Shown: one piece after another, positions 4,727 to 6,604 of the stretch | How positions within the stretch are numbered: the stretch's first letter is position 1 | Layout of the letters: each line of letters opens with the position of its first letter | Assembly: GCA_016217625.1 (NCBI GenBank) | Contig: JACRHK010000139.1 | Coordinates: forward strand, 1-6,604 | Length of the DNA: 6,604 nucleotides | Origin: Nitrospirota bacterium | Lineage (GTDB): Bacteria > Nitrospirota > RBG-16-64-22 > JACRHK01 | Direction of reading: 5' to 3' | Position numbers and translations under genes: made by a program | The notes under the pieces: generated by a model | Database searches by the model: none | Seen by the model: the letters and a program-made list of their open reading frames with translations, nothing else | What the model was told of the DNA's origin: nothing

Positions 4727-5548
4727 ATGAAGACGCCATTCAAAAACGACCAGATCCGGCGCTACAGCCGCCACATCCTCCTGCCGGAGGTGGGGGGGGC
4801 AGGGCAGCGGAAGCTCCTGGAGGGGAAGGTGCTGCTCATCGGCAGCGGCGGCCTCGGCTCCCCCTGCGCCTTCTACCTGGCGGCGGCGGGGGTCGGGACC
4901 CTCGGCCTCGTGGACGACGACGTCGTGGACCTCAGCAACCTCCAGCGCCAGATCCTCCACTTCACCGCCGACGTGGGCCGGCCCAAGGTCGAGTCTGCGA
5001 GGGAGAAGCTTGAGGCCCTGAACCCCGACATCCGGGTCATCACCCATAAAGATCGGATGACCTCGGAGACCATCATGGACGTCATCAAGCACTATGATGT
5101 CATCGTGGACGGCAGCGACAACTTCCCCACCCGCTACCTGGTCAATGACGCCTGCGTCCTGTCCGGCAAGCCGTTCTCCCACGGCGGGATTTTCCGCTTT
5201 GACGGCCAACTGATGACCATTCTCCCCAAGCAGGGGCCGTGCTACCGGTGCCTCTTCCCCGAGCCGCCTCCCCCCGGCCTGATCCCTTCCTGCCAGGAGG
5301 CGGGAATCCTCGGCGTCGTGGCCGGGACCATTGGCGTAGCCCAGGCCACGGAGGTCCTGAAGCTCCTGCTGGGGATCGGCGCTCCGCTGGTGGGGCGCCT
5401 CCTCATCTACGACGCCCTGGAGATGCGGTTCAGGACGGTGAAGGTCCCCCGCAACCTGGAGTGCGCGGTGTGCGGCGACCATCCCACCATTACAGAGCTG
5501 ATCGACTACGAACATTTCTGCGGGTTAGGAGGTGATACGCATGGCTAA
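4727..5548 (+). CDS. moeB: MoeB/ThiF-type E1 enzyme (sulfur-carrier adenylyltransferase), no rhodanese domain
   Basis: This is a 273-residue ATP-dependent enzyme that adenylates the Gly-Gly end of a sulfur carrier. After DQIRRYSRHILLPEVG (8-23) come the nucleotide loop GSGGLGS (39-45), Arg74 in LQRQ, Lys87, and Asp130 in DGSDN, the expected catalytic set. Zinc is held by Cys172/Cys175 (CYRC) and Cys246/Cys249 (CAVC). Cys189 in PSCQEAG is the likely active cysteine. The length equals stand-alone MoeB; the fused rhodanese domain of MoeZ is missing, so sulfur must come from another protein such as the TusA neighbour. The ATG has no proper Shine-Dalgarno because the repeat array runs up to it, and a stop in frame at 4679 rules out a much longer form. 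It is the only E1 in the window, so it may serve both carriers. Confidence 0.92.
   Translation: MKTPFKNDQIRRYSRHILLPEVGGAGQRKLLEGKVLLIGSGGLGSPCAFYLAAAGVGTLGLVDDDVVDLSNLQRQILHFTADVGRPKVESAREKLEALNPDIRVITHKDRMTSETIMDVIKHYDVIVDGSDNFPTRYLVNDACVLSGKPFSHGGIFRFDGQLMTILPKQGPCYRCLFPEPPPPGLIPSCQEAGILGVVAGTIGVAQATEVLKLLLGIGAPLVGRLLIYDALEMRFRTVKVPRNLECAVCGDHPTITELIDYEHFCGLGGDTHG
5527..5535 (+). promoter_or_regulatory. strong Shine-Dalgarno of the NIL-domain gene
   Basis: AGGAGGTGA is fully complementary to the usual 16S rRNA end. It lies inside the moeB coding region and fixes the start of the next gene at ATG 5541. It is the strongest + strand ribosome site in the window, which suggests that the small protein is made in larger amounts than the enzyme before it. 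Confidence 0.75.
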
Positions 5549-5780
5549 GCGGCAGGTGCGATTGACGTTCCCTCAGGATCTGATCCGCGAGCCGGTCATC
5601 TATACCATGGCGAAGGAATGCGACGTCATCCCCAATATCCGCCGGGCCAAGGTCACGGAGCTGGTGGGCGAGGTGGTCCTGGAGCTGGAGGGGAAAGAGG
5701 AGGACCTCGAGCGGGGGATTGATTTCCTCATCCGGAAAGGCGTCAAGGTCGAGCCGGTCCCCGGCGACATCGTGGAGTAG
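5541..5780 (+). CDS. small NIL-domain protein
   Basis: This is a 79-residue protein made almost wholly of an NIL domain: VRLTFPQDLIREPVIYTMAKECDVIPNIRRAKV, then VVLELEGKEEDLERGIDFLIRKGVKVEPV. The three-letter motif that names the family is NIR here (32-34). The domain is best known as the ligand-sensing end of the methionine transporter ATPase MetN, and it is fused to ferredoxins in proteins tied to homocysteine synthesis in methanogens. Its place in a sulfur-carrier operon fits a role in sulfur amino-acid metabolism, but the reaction or ligand is unknown. ATG 5541 is chosen because AGGAGGTGA (5527-5535), a perfect ribosome site, lies five bases before it; an upstream GTG (5532) falls inside that site. 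It overlaps the moeB end by eight bases. Confidence 0.85.
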   Translation: MAKRQVRLTFPQDLIREPVIYTMAKECDVIPNIRRAKVTELVGEVVLELEGKEEDLERGIDFLIRKGVKVEPVPGDIVE

Positions 5781-5788
5781 GGGGGCGC

Positions 5789-6604
5789 GTGTCGCAGCGC
5801 GAGATGACGACAGATCTCATCCAGGAGGCGGTGGAGCGCGCTCTCTCAGGGGCGGGCATCACCGAGGAGGAAGCCTGCGCCCTGATCGATCTGGAGGGGG
5901 AGGAGCGCATCCGGGTACTTGTGGAGGGCGCTCGGCGGGTGACCGAGCGATTCCACAGGGGGCGGGCCGACCTCTGCGCCATCATCTCGGGGAAGACCGG
6001 CGCCTGCCCGGAGGATTGCGCCTTCTGCTCCCAGTCGTCCCGCTACGAGACCGATGCCCCGATGCATGCCCTGCTGTCCGAGGAGGAGATCCTCGCCGCC
6101 GCCCGGCGGGCGAAAGCCACCGGCGCCAAGCGCTTCTGCATCGTGAGCCAGGGGACGGCCCCCTATGGTGAGGATTTCCCGAAGATCCTCCGGATGGTCC
6201 GCCGCATCCGGGACGAGGCGGGGATCGCGGCCGACTGCGCCCTGGGGAGCCTCACGCGGGAGCAGGCCGCGGCCTTGAAAGAGGCCGGCGTTGCGACGTA
6301 CAACCACAACATCGAGACGGCCCCCAGCTTCTTCGGCCGCATCATTACCACGCATGTTTTTGAGGACCGCGTCCGGACGGTCAAGATCCTCAAGGAGGTT
6401 GGCATCCGGACCTGTTGCGGCGGGATCCTGAACCTGGGGGAGAGCCGCCGCCAGCGGGTGGAGTTTGCCTTCGCGCTGAAAGCGCTCGATGTCGACATCG
6501 TCCCCATCAACTTCCTGAACCCCCGCCCCGGCACGCCGCTGGGGGATCGGCCGCTCATGAACCCCTGGGAGGCGATCAAGACCGTCGCCGTCTTCCGCCT
6601 CATC
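5789..6604 (+). CDS. bioB: biotin synthase BioB, 3' part beyond the window
   Basis: A radical SAM enzyme that inserts sulfur into dethiobiotin. The first 272 residues are present, still in frame at the window end. Numbering from ATG 5804, the [4Fe-4S] cysteines are Cys68, Cys72 and Cys75 in CPEDCAFCSQSSRY. The usual [2Fe-2S] ligands are also seen: Cys112 (KRFCIV), Cys145 (ADCALGSL) and Cys204 (RTCCGG, with an extra Cys205). YNHNIETAPSFFGRIITTH (166-184) and VPINFLNPRPGTPL (233-246) are strong family marks. I prefer GTG 5789, which adds five residues, lies eight bases after the NIL stop and follows a G-rich stretch; ATG 5804 has no ribosome site. Close spacing indicates co-transcription with the sulfur-carrier genes. 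The conserved arginine ligand near residue 260 of the E. coli enzyme should lie beyond the window. Confidence 0.92.
   Translation, partial: MSQREMTTDLIQEAVERALSGAGITEEEACALIDLEGEERIRVLVEGARRVTERFHRGRADLCAIISGKTGACPEDCAFCSQSSRYETDAPMHALLSEEEILAAARRAKATGAKRFCIVSQGTAPYGEDFPKILRMVRRIRDEAGIAADCALGSLTREQAAALKEAGVATYNHNIETAPSFFGRIITTHVFEDRVRTVKILKEVGIRTCCGGILNLGESRRQRVEFAFALKALDVDIVPINFLNPRPGTPLGDRPLMNPWEAIKTVAVFRLI

Noticed and set aside
4460..5515. 351-residue open frame on the minus strand
   Set aside because: It is antisense to cysO and moeB, both well supported, and crosses the heptamer array. No motif is seen.
4369..5548. MoaD and MoeB as molybdopterin genes
   Set aside because: No other molybdenum cofactor gene is near. 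The carrier resembles CysO in its middle and end, and the neighbours are sulfur amino-acid genes.

Overview
This window most likely comes from a GC-rich environmental bacterium with a chromosome full of short intergenic repeats. From the gene set (a CysO/MoeB sulfur-carrier operon, an NIL-domain protein, BioB) and the repeat style I would guess Nitrospirota, Methylomirabilota (NC10) or Desulfobacterota, but no feature here settles this. All convincing genes are on the + strand. They form a compact sulfur-assimilation locus.

Layout. Positions 1-665 hold no convincing gene. The first ~220 bases are AT-rich, with a possible decayed minus-strand ORF. Positions 221-560 are packed with GC-rich hairpins and palindromic repeats. 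Positions 605-660 carry a good promoter and a near-palindromic operator candidate for the following gene. Block 1 (666-2701) encodes an Rrf2-family regulator without the usual cysteine cluster, a JAMM/M67 metallopeptidase, a ThiS-like sulfur carrier whose Gly-Gly is masked by a short tail, and a cysteine synthase. A 169-base gap with its own promoter candidate follows, bracketed by inverted heptamer arrays. Block 2 (2871-6604) encodes threonine synthase, a TusA-family protein, a CysO-type sulfur carrier ending exactly in Gly-Gly, a MoeB/ThiF-type E1 enzyme, a small NIL-domain protein and the first 272 codons of biotin synthase (bioB), which runs off the window.

How the genes may work together (inference from families). 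MoeB adenylates the Gly-Gly end of a carrier. Sulfur, perhaps delivered by TusA because MoeB has no rhodanese domain, converts it to a thiocarboxylate. A PLP enzyme (CysK, possibly also the threonine synthase homologue) transfers the sulfur to an amino-acid skeleton. The JAMM peptidase releases the product from the carrier, or trims the tail of the masked carrier. The Rrf2 protein is a plausible sulfur- or cysteine-responsive regulator, comparable in role to CymR. Sulfur-carrier pathways of this kind are known from Mycobacterium tuberculosis (CysO-CysM-Mec), Wolinella (HcyS/HcyD/HcyF) and Pseudomonas (QbsE/QbsD). The combination here, with two different carriers, is less usual.

The most distinctive non-gene signal is that all three longer spacers from the peptidase gene onward (37, 169 and 82 bases) carry degenerate short-unit tandem repeats of 6 or 7 bases, each with a different unit. 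A fourth array spans the carrier/cysK junction, where it encodes the tail that masks the Gly-Gly of the first carrier, its stop codon and the start codon of the next gene.
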